5,254 nucleotides of DNA from an uncultured Eubacteriales bacterium (GTDB taxonomy: Bacteria > Bacillota > Clostridia > Oscillospirales > Acutalibacteraceae): positions 1 through 5,254 of the forward strand of contig CAKTDF010000052.1 of the NCBI GenBank assembly GCA_934541115.1, given 5' to 3'. Positions 1-5,254 of the stretch are shown here, piece after piece. Below the pieces are notes generated by a model. It worked only from the letters and a program-made list of their open reading frames with translations. It was not told where the DNA came from and searched no databases. The translations under genes and the position numbers were made by a program. Numbering within the stretch: position 1 is the first letter of the stretch; each line of letters opens with the position of its first letter.

Positions 1-68
1 TTTTCAAAAGTAGAATCAAAGTCGACAAAACCATATAAACCAAGCGTTATATAAAAATAAATTCCAGA
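1..68. other. Intergenic / possible 3' end of an upstream gene
   Basis: No complete gene is visible here. Two + strand frames are open from the window edge: frame 1 stops at TAA 52-54 after 17 codons, and frame 3 stops at TAA 36-38 after 11 codons. The hairpin at 69-98 suggests that a + strand transcript ends here, so either frame could be the last codons of an upstream gene. The stretch is too short to choose a frame or a family. Confidence 0.3.
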
Positions 69-104
69 AGAGCCGAAACCGTCGTTGGTTTCGGCTCTCT
101 TTAA
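69..104 (+). terminator. Hairpin terminator of an upstream + strand transcript
   Basis: A perfect 12-bp inverted repeat, AGAGCCGAAACC (69-80) and GGTTTCGGCTCT (87-98), surrounds a 6-nt loop and is followed by CTTTAA. The stem is strong but the T-run after it is short, so termination may be imperfect or factor-assisted. It separates whatever lies upstream from the promoter at 141-169, which supports the operon being its own transcription unit. Confidence 0.6.
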
Positions 105-140
105 CTCAGAGTGGAGCCGATCAACCTAATTAACTTTAAC

Positions 141-169
141 TTGACAAAAACAATGGCTGATAGTACAAT
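141..169 (+). promoter_or_regulatory. Sigma-A promoter of the glycoside operon
   Basis: A consensus -35 box TTGACA (141-146) is separated by exactly 17 nt from a -10 box TACAAT (164-169), five of six bases matching TATAAT. Transcription should start near 176-178, giving a leader of about 55 nt before the ATG at 232. Nothing promoter-like was noticed in the two short gaps between the three genes, so this is probably the main promoter for all of them. Confidence 0.8.
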
Positions 170-178
170 TTTATTGTA
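164..178. promoter_or_regulatory. Candidate operator palindrome over the -10 box
   Basis: TACAAT (164-169), TTT (170-172) and ATTGTA (173-178) form a perfect 6-3-6 inverted repeat covering the -10 box and the expected start site. A repressor bound here would block transcription. Because -10 boxes are AT-rich, a chance palindrome is possible. No regulator gene lies in the window to pair with it. Confidence 0.4.
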
Positions 179-216
179 TAAAATGCCGATAAAACCGCAG
201 TTTTTTATCTGCAAAA

Positions 217-222
217 AAGGAG
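217..222 (+). promoter_or_regulatory. Ribosome binding site fixing the EEP gene start at 232
   Basis: AAGGAG lies 9 nt before the ATG at 232 and only 3 nt before the in-frame TTG at 226. This spacing makes ATG 232 the start and rules out TTG. A T-run at 201-206 and the A-run at 213-218 could pair weakly across the site, but the helix would be all A-U. Confidence 0.8.
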
Positions 223-231
223 TTTTTGTCT

Positions 232-1119
232 ATGAATAATCTTTTGACCGCAATTAAGGGTAAATTTTTGCCGCTGATTCTCGCCATAATGATGACGCTC
301 GGCGTATACACGCCGGCAAAAATTGAAGTCACCAGTGCACCGGAGAAAAGCGAAAACGCCGTTCGCATTGTTTCCTTTAACCTGCGCTGCAATGACGATA
401 TCTACGGTTATGTTGAAAACCGCGGAAAATTTGTTGCCGCCGCGCTCGAAGACTATCAGCCCGATTCTTTCGGCGTTCAGGAGGCTACAACAAAGTGGCT
501 GTCAATTCTTGACACAGCGCTCGGCAAAAAGTACGACAGAGTAGGACTCGGTCGTGACAACAGTGAAAAAACGGAATACAGTGCCGTTTACTACCGCAAG
601 GATAAGTTTGACCTTTTGGGTTCCGGCACCATCTGGCTTTCCGAAACACCGGAAAAGTTCGCTTCAAAATCTTTTCTCGCCTCAATGCCGAGAATCTGCA
701 CATGGGCAACGCTGAAGAACAAGGAAACCGGCGCAGTTTATACCCACGTTAATACCCACCTTGATTTTCTTCTCGAATACACAAGGTCAAAGCAGGCAGA
801 TGTGCTCCTTTCAAAAATCGAAGAGCTTAAGGAGCGCGGACCGCTCGTCTGCACCGGCGATTTCAATGCAGACGAGAAAACCGAAACATACGAAAAAATG
901 ACAGCCTCGCTCAATGACAGCCGTTTGATTGCCAAAGAGACCGAAAGCGGAAAAACATATCACAACTACGGTCGCGGCGACGCACTCCACTCATCGGCTA
1001 TTGACTTTATCTTTGTTTCAAAGGGAACAGAGGTTGAAAGATACAAAATAATCAAAGATACGGTTGACAATATGTATCTTTCCGATCATTACGGACTTAT
1101 GGCAGATATCTGCTTCTGA
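232..1119 (+). CDS. Exported EEP-fold (endonuclease/exonuclease/phosphatase) metal-dependent hydrolase
   Basis: The 295-residue protein belongs to the Mg2+-dependent EEP superfamily (DNase I, ExoIII, sphingomyelinase, inositol phosphatases), most like the bacterial COG3568-type hydrolases. The full catalytic set is visible: N50 in SFNLR, E84 in the VQE motif, H176 in NTHLD, D210 and N212 in GDFN, D258 in IDFIF, and the closing D285-H286 in SDHYG. Residues 10-24 form a hydrophobic stretch after lysines, a signal peptide or membrane anchor. A TSA site near residue 36 could be cleaved, and there is no lipobox cysteine. The protein therefore probably acts outside the membrane. It is first in an operon with a GH2 glycosidase and a GPH sugar transporter, which argues for a phosphodiester or phosphomonoester on a glycan or glycolipid rather than DNA repair; that is inference. 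The fold is confident, the substrate unknown. Confidence 0.9.
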   Translation: MNNLLTAIKGKFLPLILAIMMTLGVYTPAKIEVTSAPEKSENAVRIVSFNLRCNDDIYGYVENRGKFVAAALEDYQPDSFGVQEATTKWLSILDTALGKKYDRVGLGRDNSEKTEYSAVYYRKDKFDLLGSGTIWLSETPEKFASKSFLASMPRICTWATLKNKETGAVYTHVNTHLDFLLEYTRSKQADVLLSKIEELKERGPLVCTGDFNADEKTETYEKMTASLNDSRLIAKETESGKTYHNYGRGDALHSSAIDFIFVSKGTEVERYKIIKDTVDNMYLSDHYGLMADICF

Positions 1120-1120
1120 T

Positions 1121-1127
1121 AAGGAGG
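1121..1127 (+). promoter_or_regulatory. Ribosome binding site fixing the GH2 start at 1136
   Basis: AAGGAGG begins 1 nt after the EEP stop codon and sits 8 nt before ATG 1136. An in-frame ATG at 1064 exists, but it lies inside the EEP gene, has no such site, and would add 24 residues that resemble nothing in GH2 enzymes. Confidence 0.9.
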
Positions 1128-1135
1128 ACAACAGC

Positions 1136-3283
1136 ATGAGACAGTATGTTTCTTTAAATCAAGGTTGGACATTTGAAAAAAAGGGCGAAAAAAGCATTGT
1201 TAATGTTCCGCACACATGGAACGCACTCGACGGTCAGGGCAGCGAACTGACATATTACCGCGGAAAGTGCATATATACCAAAATCGTTGAACGCCAAAAG
1301 GGCATAACTTATCTTGAATTCAAAGGAGTCAACGCTGCCTGCACCGTTTATATCAACGGCAAAAAGGTCGGCTCACACCTCGGCGGATACTCGGCTTTCA
1401 GATTCAACGTAACGGATTTTCTCACCTCTCCGAAGAACTTTCTTTCTGTTGAGGTTGACAACTCGCCGCTTCGCGCCGTATATCCGGAAACGGCAGATTT
1501 CACTTTCTACGGCGGAATCTACCGTGACGTAAATCTTATCTGTGAGGTTGAAAAGCAGCATTTTTCGCTCGATGACTGCGGCAGCAGCGGCATTTACATC
1601 ACGCCTAAAATGAACGGCGACGTATTTGTCAAAGCTCTCATCTCCGGCTACGAAACCGGCGTAAGAGTGGTCTATGAAGTTTTTGACAACGACGGAAAAC
1701 TCGTTGCAAAAGCCGGCAACAAAACCAGACTTCACGTTGCCGAGCCGCACCTTTGGAACGGTCTTGAGGACCCGTATCTGTATACGCTGCGCGCTACACT
1801 TTATATGGAGTCAAAGCTCGTTGACCGCGTTGAAAGCCGCTTTGGTTTCAGAGAAGTACGCTTTGACGCAGACAAAGGCTGCTTCCTCAACGGAAAGCAC
1901 ATAAAACTCAAAGGCGTCTCGCGCCATCAGGACAGAGAAGGACTCGGCAACGCGCTGACGATCGACGAACATCGCGAAGACCTTGAGCTTATCCGTGAAG
2001 TGGGTGCAAATTCAATCCGCCTTGCGCACTACCAGCAGGCGGAAGAGTTCTATTCGCTGTGCGATGAAATGGGCTTTCTCGTTTGGGCGGAGGTTCCCGT
2101 AATTTCTCGTTTTTCAAAGAAAAAGCAGGAAAACGCCCTCTCTCAGCTTGAAGAACTCATCAAGCAGAATATGAATCACCCATCGATATTCTGCTGGGGT
2201 ATTGAAAATGAAATAACGATTCAGGGAGCTTCTCCCTCGCTCGTTTCTTCGCTTGAAGAGCTTAACGATCTTGCTCATGCGCTTGACATCTCCCGTCCAA
2301 CAACCTGCGCTCAGCTGACCATGTGCCCGGTTGACAGCGAGCTCAACGGTATAACCGACATCATGGGTTACAACCATTACTACGGTTGGTACATGAAGAC
2401 CTGCAACGGCATTGACGAGTGGCTCGAAAAATTCAGAGCAGCTCAGCCCAAAATGCCTCTGTGCATTTCCGAATACGGCGCCGAGGCTGTTCTCGGCTAT
2501 TACAGCGACGACCCGGTTCAGGGCGACTACAGCGAGGGTTATCAGTCGCGTTTTCATGAGCATTACATCAAAACGATATGCAGCCATGACTGGCTTTGGG
2601 GCTCATATGTCTGGAATATGTTTGACTTCGGTTCATCAATGAGGAACGAGGGCGGTGTGCGCGGAAGAAACAACAAAGGCTTGGTTACATTTGACAGAAA
2701 AACAAAAAAAGACGCTTTTTATATGTATAAGGCTTTCTGGTCAGATGAAAAGTTTGTTCACATTGAGGGCGGACGCTATGAGTACCGCAAAATCGGCAAG
2801 CGCACTTTCAGAGTCATTTCAAACTGCAATGAGGTAACTCTCAAGTGCTCGCGATACAAAAAGACGCTTGCGGGCGAACACGTCTTTACCTTTGATGACG
2901 TACCAATAAAGGAGGGCGAAAACAAAGTCACCGTAACTGCCGACGGACTTGAAGAAACCGTTATATTTAAAGGTGTCACAGAGTACCCGAGAGAGTATTC
3001 GCTTCCGGACGGCGCTTCAACAATGGTACGCAACTGGTTTATCCCCAAAAGCGAGGACATCAATCCGGATTATCTCAGCACCGAGGACACCGTTGGAGAG
3101 ATTCTTAAAAATGAAGAAATCAAAGGAATGGTCAGCGGCGTTGCAGGAATGCTCGTTTCAAGTCCGCTCATCAAGCTCGTTTCTCCAATAAAGCTCAAAA
3201 CCCTGCTCGGTCTCAAATTTGTTCACATCAGCGACGATATGAAAGAGCTTGCAGAACAATATCTTCAGACTATTAAAAAATAA
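1136..3283 (+). CDS. Glycoside hydrolase family 2 (beta-galactosidase/beta-glucuronidase type), cytoplasmic
   Basis: The 715-residue protein shows the GH2 domain order. A jelly-roll sugar-binding domain covers about 1-140 (NVPHTWN, YINGKKVGSHLGGYSAF, YGGIYRDV). An immunoglobulin-like domain covers about 142-238, and a TIM barrel about 240-535. The barrel carries the GH2 signature around NSIRLAHY (292-299), the acid/base E359 in IENE and the nucleophile E446 in ISEYG. Family members are retaining exo-beta-glycosidases. There is no signal peptide, so it should cleave substrate imported by the downstream GPH symporter. N512-x-K514-G matches the NxK position that beta-glucuronidases use to hold the carboxylate. 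However, the surrounding NKGLVTFDRKTKKDAFY segment is also typical of GH2 beta-galactosidases, so specificity stays open. After a beta-rich segment (about 542-613), residues 620-715 form a predicted helical tail that is not part of the catalytic core. Confidence 0.93.
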   Translation: MRQYVSLNQGWTFEKKGEKSIVNVPHTWNALDGQGSELTYYRGKCIYTKIVERQKGITYLEFKGVNAACTVYINGKKVGSHLGGYSAFRFNVTDFLTSPKNFLSVEVDNSPLRAVYPETADFTFYGGIYRDVNLICEVEKQHFSLDDCGSSGIYITPKMNGDVFVKALISGYETGVRVVYEVFDNDGKLVAKAGNKTRLHVAEPHLWNGLEDPYLYTLRATLYMESKLVDRVESRFGFREVRFDADKGCFLNGKHIKLKGVSRHQDREGLGNALTIDEHREDLELIREVGANSIRLAHYQQAEEFYSLCDEMGFLVWAEVPVISRFSKKKQENALSQLEELIKQNMNHPSIFCWGIENEITIQGASPSLVSSLEELNDLAHALDISRPTTCAQLTMCPVDSELNGITDIMGYNHYYGWYMKTCNGIDEWLEKFRAAQPKMPLCISEYGAEAVLGYYSDDPVQGDYSEGYQSRFHEHYIKTICSHDWLWGSYVWNMFDFGSSMRNEGGVRGRNNKGLVTFDRKTKKDAFYMYKAFWSDEKFVHIEGGRYEYRKIGKRTFRVISNCNEVTLKCSRYKKTLAGEHVFTFDDVPIKEGENKVTVTADGLEETVIFKGVTEYPREYSLPDGASTMVRNWFIPKSEDINPDYLSTEDTVGEILKNEEIKGMVSGVAGMLVSSPLIKLVSPIKLKTLLGLKFVHISDDMKELAEQYLQTIKK

Positions 3284-3290
3284 GGAGGTG
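3282..3290 (+). promoter_or_regulatory. Ribosome binding site supporting a GTG start at 3296
   Basis: AAGGAGGTG is a near-perfect anti-16S match overlapping the GH2 stop codon. Its GGAGG core lies 7 nt before GTG 3296. The strong site compensates for the GTG start, and no ATG gives better spacing. Confidence 0.85.
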
Positions 3291-3295
3291 CCACA

Positions 3296-4693
3296 GTGAA
3301 AAAATCAGACACGCTTCGCCCGTTCTCTGCGTTTGACAAGTGGGGCTATGCTCTCGGCGACCTCGGCTGCGGACTTTCGTTTTCACTTGTTTCAACTTAT
3401 ATGCTGCTGTTCTATACGCAGTATATCGGTCTGAAAACGGAGCATTGGGAATGGACAATTGTAATTTCAAAGACTTGGGACGCAATCAACGACATTCTCA
3501 TCGGCAATATGGTTGACAGAAGAAGAATCAGCAAAAAGAGCAAATTCACACCGTGGATAATCATGGGCGCCATCGGTCTTGTTTTTCTCACCGTCATGAT
3601 TTTCTTTGCGCCGGCGCAATCATTTTCATATAACGGCAAAGTCATCTGGTGTCTCGCTGCATATTGCCTGTGGTCAGTTGCTTACACCATGGTAAATGTT
3701 CCATACGGCTCACTGCATTCAATCATTACCGATGATTCAAAGCAAAGAACAACGCTCTCAACCTTCCGCAGCATCGGCGCGGGAATTGCGATGGTTTTTG
3801 TTATGATTCTGCCTAAAATTGTTTACAGAAAGGCTGAAGACGGCACTGATGAAATTATCGGCGAAAAAATCTTTGTCGTTTCAATCATCTTTTCAATAGG
3901 CTCGCTCATTTTCCTCTTCCTCATGACAAAAATGATCACCGAACGCGTTCCGTATGGGGAAGTGTCTGAAAACATCAATTATTTAACGGCGCTCAAAAGC
4001 TTTTTCTCAAACCGTCCGATGATTGGCGCAACTCTTGCAACCGTTGCCTCGGTTATTTTCTATAACTCCGCAATGTCAATGAACAATCTCGTCTTTCAGT
4101 TCTATTTTAATGATGCAAAAAAGACGACGGTCGCAACCATAGCCTCATATGTTCCCCTACTTTTGTTCATGCCGTTTGCAAACAAATTGGTTGCAAAATT
4201 CGGCAAAAAGAACCTTGTTTCTCTCTTTGGCGCATTCAGCGCGATTGCCGCGGTAATCATGCTCCTGCTCCCGATCGGCAGAGACAAGACCGGCATGATT
4301 ATGTATACTGCAGGGCTTATGTTAGTTAATATAGGCAACTGTATTTTCCAAATTATCGTCTGGGCAATCATCGTTGACTGCATTGAGCTTAACCTGAGGA
4401 AAAAGCACATTCATGAAGAAGGCTCTCTCTATGCGATATACTCATTCTTCAGAAAATTTGCGCAGGGTGTCGGCTCTGCACTCGTTGCACGTTCACTTTC
4501 AATGATCGGCTTTGTTGAGGGTAAGAAAGCAATTCAACCGGAAAGCTTCTGCATCGATATCAAAAATCTCTACATCGGCTTTATGCTCATTGGAACAGTC
4601 ATCATGGCGCTTTGCATGAAGTTCATTTACAATATCAATAAGGAAAAAGAACTGGAACTGGGAGCTCTTGAAACAGCAAAAGTTGCCGAATGA
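3296..4693 (+). CDS. GPH-family (glycoside-pentoside-hexuronide) sugar:cation symporter
   Basis: The 465-residue membrane protein has about 12 hydrophobic segments, a usual length for the MelB/UidB/XylP-type GPH family of the major facilitator superfamily. It imports sugars or glycosides together with Na+ or H+. Family marks are KWGYALGDLG near the N-terminus, TWDAINDILIGNMVD (60-74) with D62 and D66 at the positions of MelB D55 and D59, VNVPYGSL (133-140) followed by DDSKQRTTLSTFRS, DCIELN (361-366), and K387 in RKFAQGVGSAL near MelB K377. N134 stands where MelB has D124, as is common in non-MelB members. It is the last gene of the operon, 12 nt after the GH2 gene, and ends at a strong terminator. 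GPH genes beside GH2 genes usually mean import of the GH2 substrate. Alpha-galactoside, beta-galactoside, xyloside and glucuronide substrates cannot be told apart here. Confidence 0.92.
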   Translation: MKKSDTLRPFSAFDKWGYALGDLGCGLSFSLVSTYMLLFYTQYIGLKTEHWEWTIVISKTWDAINDILIGNMVDRRRISKKSKFTPWIIMGAIGLVFLTVMIFFAPAQSFSYNGKVIWCLAAYCLWSVAYTMVNVPYGSLHSIITDDSKQRTTLSTFRSIGAGIAMVFVMILPKIVYRKAEDGTDEIIGEKIFVVSIIFSIGSLIFLFLMTKMITERVPYGEVSENINYLTALKSFFSNRPMIGATLATVASVIFYNSAMSMNNLVFQFYFNDAKKTTVATIASYVPLLLFMPFANKLVAKFGKKNLVSLFGAFSAIAAVIMLLLPIGRDKTGMIMYTAGLMLVNIGNCIFQIIVWAIIVDCIELNLRKKHIHEEGSLYAIYSFFRKFAQGVGSALVARSLSMIGFVEGKKAIQPESFCIDIKNLYIGFMLIGTVIMALCMKFIYNINKEKELELGALETAKVAE

Positions 4694-4708
4694 TCGTAAG
4701 CATTACAA

Positions 4709-4748
4709 AAGCGAGAACGGACGCCGAATGTCAGCTCCGTTCCCGCTT
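4709..4748. terminator. First stem-loop after the operon (secondary terminator or 3' end stabiliser)
   Basis: AAGCG-A-GAACGGA (4709-4721) pairs with TCCGTTC-C-CGCTT (4736-4748): 12 pairs with one A/C mismatch and a 14-nt loop. On the + strand it is followed by A's, so it is not a classic terminator for the symporter gene. It may instead protect the transcript's 3' end. Read on the - strand it is followed by TTTTGTAAT, so it could be a backup terminator for the small gene at 4828-4950. Confidence 0.6.
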
Positions 4749-4813
4749 AAAAAATAACAGCTATAAAGCATGACAGAGAATCTCTCCAGCACGGTTTATA
4801 GCTGTTGTTTTTT
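4749..4813. terminator. Bidirectional rho-independent terminator between convergent genes
   Basis: AACAGCTATAAA (4756-4767) pairs perfectly with TTTATAGCTGTT (4795-4806). The stem extends through a T-G wobble into A6 (4749-4754) against T6 (4808-4813), 19 pairs in all. The 27-nt loop holds a small AGAG/CTCT hairpin. Each strand shows a hairpin followed by a T-run, so it can end the operon from the left and the small - strand gene from the right. The small gene's stop codon is only 14 nt away. Confidence 0.88.
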
Positions 4814-4827
4814 GCTTGGATATAATC

Positions 4828-4950
4828 TTATTTCTCCGAACCGTAATGGCTTTCCTCACCGGCATTGATGAGACCCCTAAGAATACCCATAATGGTATTA
4901 ATGAATTCAAGGATAGAATCAAGATCCAACATTTCAAGCAATTCTTTCAT
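4828..4950 (-). CDS. Small hypothetical protein, 40 aa, predicted amphipathic helix
   Basis: The 40-codon reading frame runs from ATG (4950-4948) to TAA (4830-4828). I do not recognise the protein. It starts MKELLEMLDLD, continues as a helix-compatible stretch rich in I, L, M and F (residues 4-28, including SILEFINTIMGILRGLI), and ends in a polar tail AGEESHYGSEK. Hydrophobic residues recur every three to four positions with acidic residues between them, which suggests an amphipathic helix lying on a membrane or packing with itself. It is short and interrupted by D and E for a clear transmembrane span. Support for a real gene is an AAGGAG site 8 nt before the ATG, an extended -10 promoter just upstream, and a terminator just after the stop. 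Roles could include a membrane-associated regulator, a secreted peptide or a toxin-like peptide; none is shown by the sequence. Confidence 0.72.
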   Translation of the reverse strand: MKELLEMLDLDSILEFINTIMGILRGLINAGEESHYGSEK

Positions 4951-4958
4951 AGTGCATT

Positions 4959-4964
4959 CTCCTT
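4959..4964 (-). promoter_or_regulatory. Ribosome binding site of the 40-aa small gene
   Basis: On the - strand AAGGAG ends 8 nt before the ATG at 4950-4948, matching the strength and spacing of the operon's own sites. An out-of-frame ATG closer to the site would be only 1 nt away and encodes just 7 codons, so it is not the start. Confidence 0.8.
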
Positions 4965-4989
4965 TTAAGTTTTTCTCAACTACTATCTT

Positions 4990-4998
4990 ATATTACCA
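4990..4998 (-). promoter_or_regulatory. Extended -10 promoter of the small gene
   Basis: On the - strand the bases read TGGTAATAT, a TGn extension directly before TAATAT (five of six matching TATAAT). No good -35 box lies 17 nt upstream, which fits an extended -10 promoter. The predicted start near 4983 gives a leader of about 33 nt to the ATG. An imperfect inverted repeat, GAATT (5011-5015) and AATTC (5024-5028), lies just upstream and could be a regulator site, but is weak. Confidence 0.5.
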
Positions 4999-5152
4999 AA
5001 AACATTCCATGAATTTGTGAACCAATTCAAAACAAATAATAAAGAGTTGTAAAATTTACGTCATATTCCGGGTTAATTGTTGTTTTTTTGCACCCTTTCA
5101 CCGGTGTGTTTTAGCGAGACTTGACGGAATTTTGCAAAAAGCACCGAAACAA
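4999..5152. other. AT-rich intergenic stretch between the small gene and the tRNA
   Basis: I see no convincing reading frame or RNA gene here. It holds the upstream part of the small gene's promoter region, a CACCGGTG palindrome (5099-5106), and a distant CGGTG/CACCG pair (5102-5106 and 5142-5146) that would need a 35-nt loop. An isolated TTGACG at 5121 on the + strand has no matching -10 box. Confidence 0.5.
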
Positions 5153-5174
5153 AAGCCGCACAAAAGCGCGGCTT
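5146..5174 (-). terminator. Terminator of the tRNA-Gly transcript
   Basis: AAGCCGC (5153-5159) and GCGGCTT (5168-5174) form a 7-bp stem with an 8-nt loop, starting 5 nt after the tRNA 3' end. On the - strand the stem is followed by TTGTTTCGG, so with its last two T's it reads TTTTGTTT. This is a typical intrinsic terminator and separates the tRNA from the small gene that follows on the same strand. Confidence 0.8.
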
Positions 5175-5179
5175 AATTA

Positions 5180-5254
5180 TGGAGCGGATGACGGGGCTCG
5201 AACCCGCTACCTCCACCTTGGCAAGGTGGCGCTCTACCAGATGAGCTACATCCG
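5180..5254 (-). tRNA. tRNA-Gly(GCC), 5' end cut by one base at the window edge
   Basis: On the - strand the sequence folds as a full tRNA. The acceptor strand CGGATG lacks only its first G, expected at 5255, and pairs with CATCCGC (5190-5184). The D-arm stem is GCTC/GAGC. The anticodon stem CCACC/GGTGG holds loop TTGCCAA (5224-5218) with anticodon GCC (5222-5220). The T-arm is GCGGG-TTCGAGC-CCCGT with a terminal G-T wobble. Discriminator T and an encoded CCA follow (5183-5180). GCC reads the glycine codons GGC and GGU. Confidence 0.96.

Noticed and set aside
1..54. Partial upstream coding sequence in + frame 1 or frame 3
   Set aside because: Both are under 18 codons with no recognisable motif, so neither can be called as a gene.
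226..231. TTG at 226 as the start of the EEP gene
   Set aside because: It is only 3 nt from AAGGAG, while ATG 232 has ideal 9-nt spacing and a more usual codon.
1064..1135. 24-residue N-terminal extension of the GH2 protein from ATG 1064
   Set aside because: It overlaps the conserved SDHYG end of the EEP gene in another frame and has no ribosome binding site; ATG 1136 has AAGGAGG at 8 nt.
2114..2587. 157-codon open frame on the - strand inside the GH2 gene, and similar ones at 1373-1750 and 4102-4410
   Set aside because: They lie antisense to well-conserved GH2 and GPH coding sequence and their translations show no recognisable motifs; they are shadows of codon bias.
4828..4950. Homology between the 40-aa peptide and the end of the GH2 tail, since both contain MKEL followed by leucines and acidic residues
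   Set aside because: The match is four residues in low-complexity helical sequence and does not extend; chance is enough to explain it.
5099..5146. Possible small RNA or riboswitch from the CACCGGTG palindrome and distant CGGTG/CACCG pair
   Set aside because: The paired parts are short, the loop would be 35 nt, and no known riboswitch core or T-run accompanies it.
1..5254. CRISPR array, insertion sequence, toxin-antitoxin pair or phage genes
   Set aside because: No spaced direct repeats, transposase or integrase motifs, terminal inverted repeats or paired small genes were seen.

Overview
The window looks like chromosomal DNA from a low-to-moderate-GC Firmicute of the gut Clostridia type (Oscillospiraceae/Ruminococcaceae-like). 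This is an inference from strong AAGGAG/AAGGAGG ribosome binding sites on every gene, a consensus sigma-A promoter, hairpin-plus-U-tract terminators, a tRNA gene with an encoded CCA end, and the family mix of the genes. No species can be named from the sequence alone.

Layout. Positions 1-225 hold the tail of something upstream (no gene can be fixed), a 12-bp hairpin terminator at 69-98, and a near-perfect promoter (TTGACA, 17 nt, TACAAT at 141-169) whose -10 box lies inside a perfect 6-3-6 palindrome that could be an operator. Positions 232-4693 form one tight three-gene operon on the + strand. Its genes are an exported endonuclease/exonuclease/phosphatase (EEP) fold hydrolase (232-1119), a cytoplasmic family 2 glycoside hydrolase (1136-3283) and a GPH-family sugar:cation symporter (3296-4693). 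The gaps are only 16 and 12 nt, each containing a strong ribosome binding site. Positions 4709-4813 hold two stem-loops. The second has A6 and T6 flanks and can terminate transcription from both sides. Convergent to the operon, on the - strand, is a 40-codon small gene (4828-4950) with its own ribosome binding site and an extended -10 promoter. The window ends in a tRNA-Gly(GCC) gene on the - strand, cut one base short at its 5' end, with its own terminator at 5153-5174.

How the genes may work together (inference): the EEP enzyme has an N-terminal hydrophobic segment and should act outside the membrane. The symporter would bring a glycoside or glycosiduronide into the cell, and the GH2 enzyme, which has no signal peptide, would cleave it there. 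The GH2 could be a beta-galactosidase or beta-glucuronidase type; sequence motifs do not settle which. No regulator, mobile element, CRISPR array or origin was seen.

The items most worth follow-up are the uncharacterised 40-aa hydrophobic/amphipathic peptide with a complete transcription unit, the roughly 95-residue predicted helical tail on the GH2 enzyme, and the pairing of an exported phosphoesterase-fold enzyme with an import-and-cleave glycoside module.
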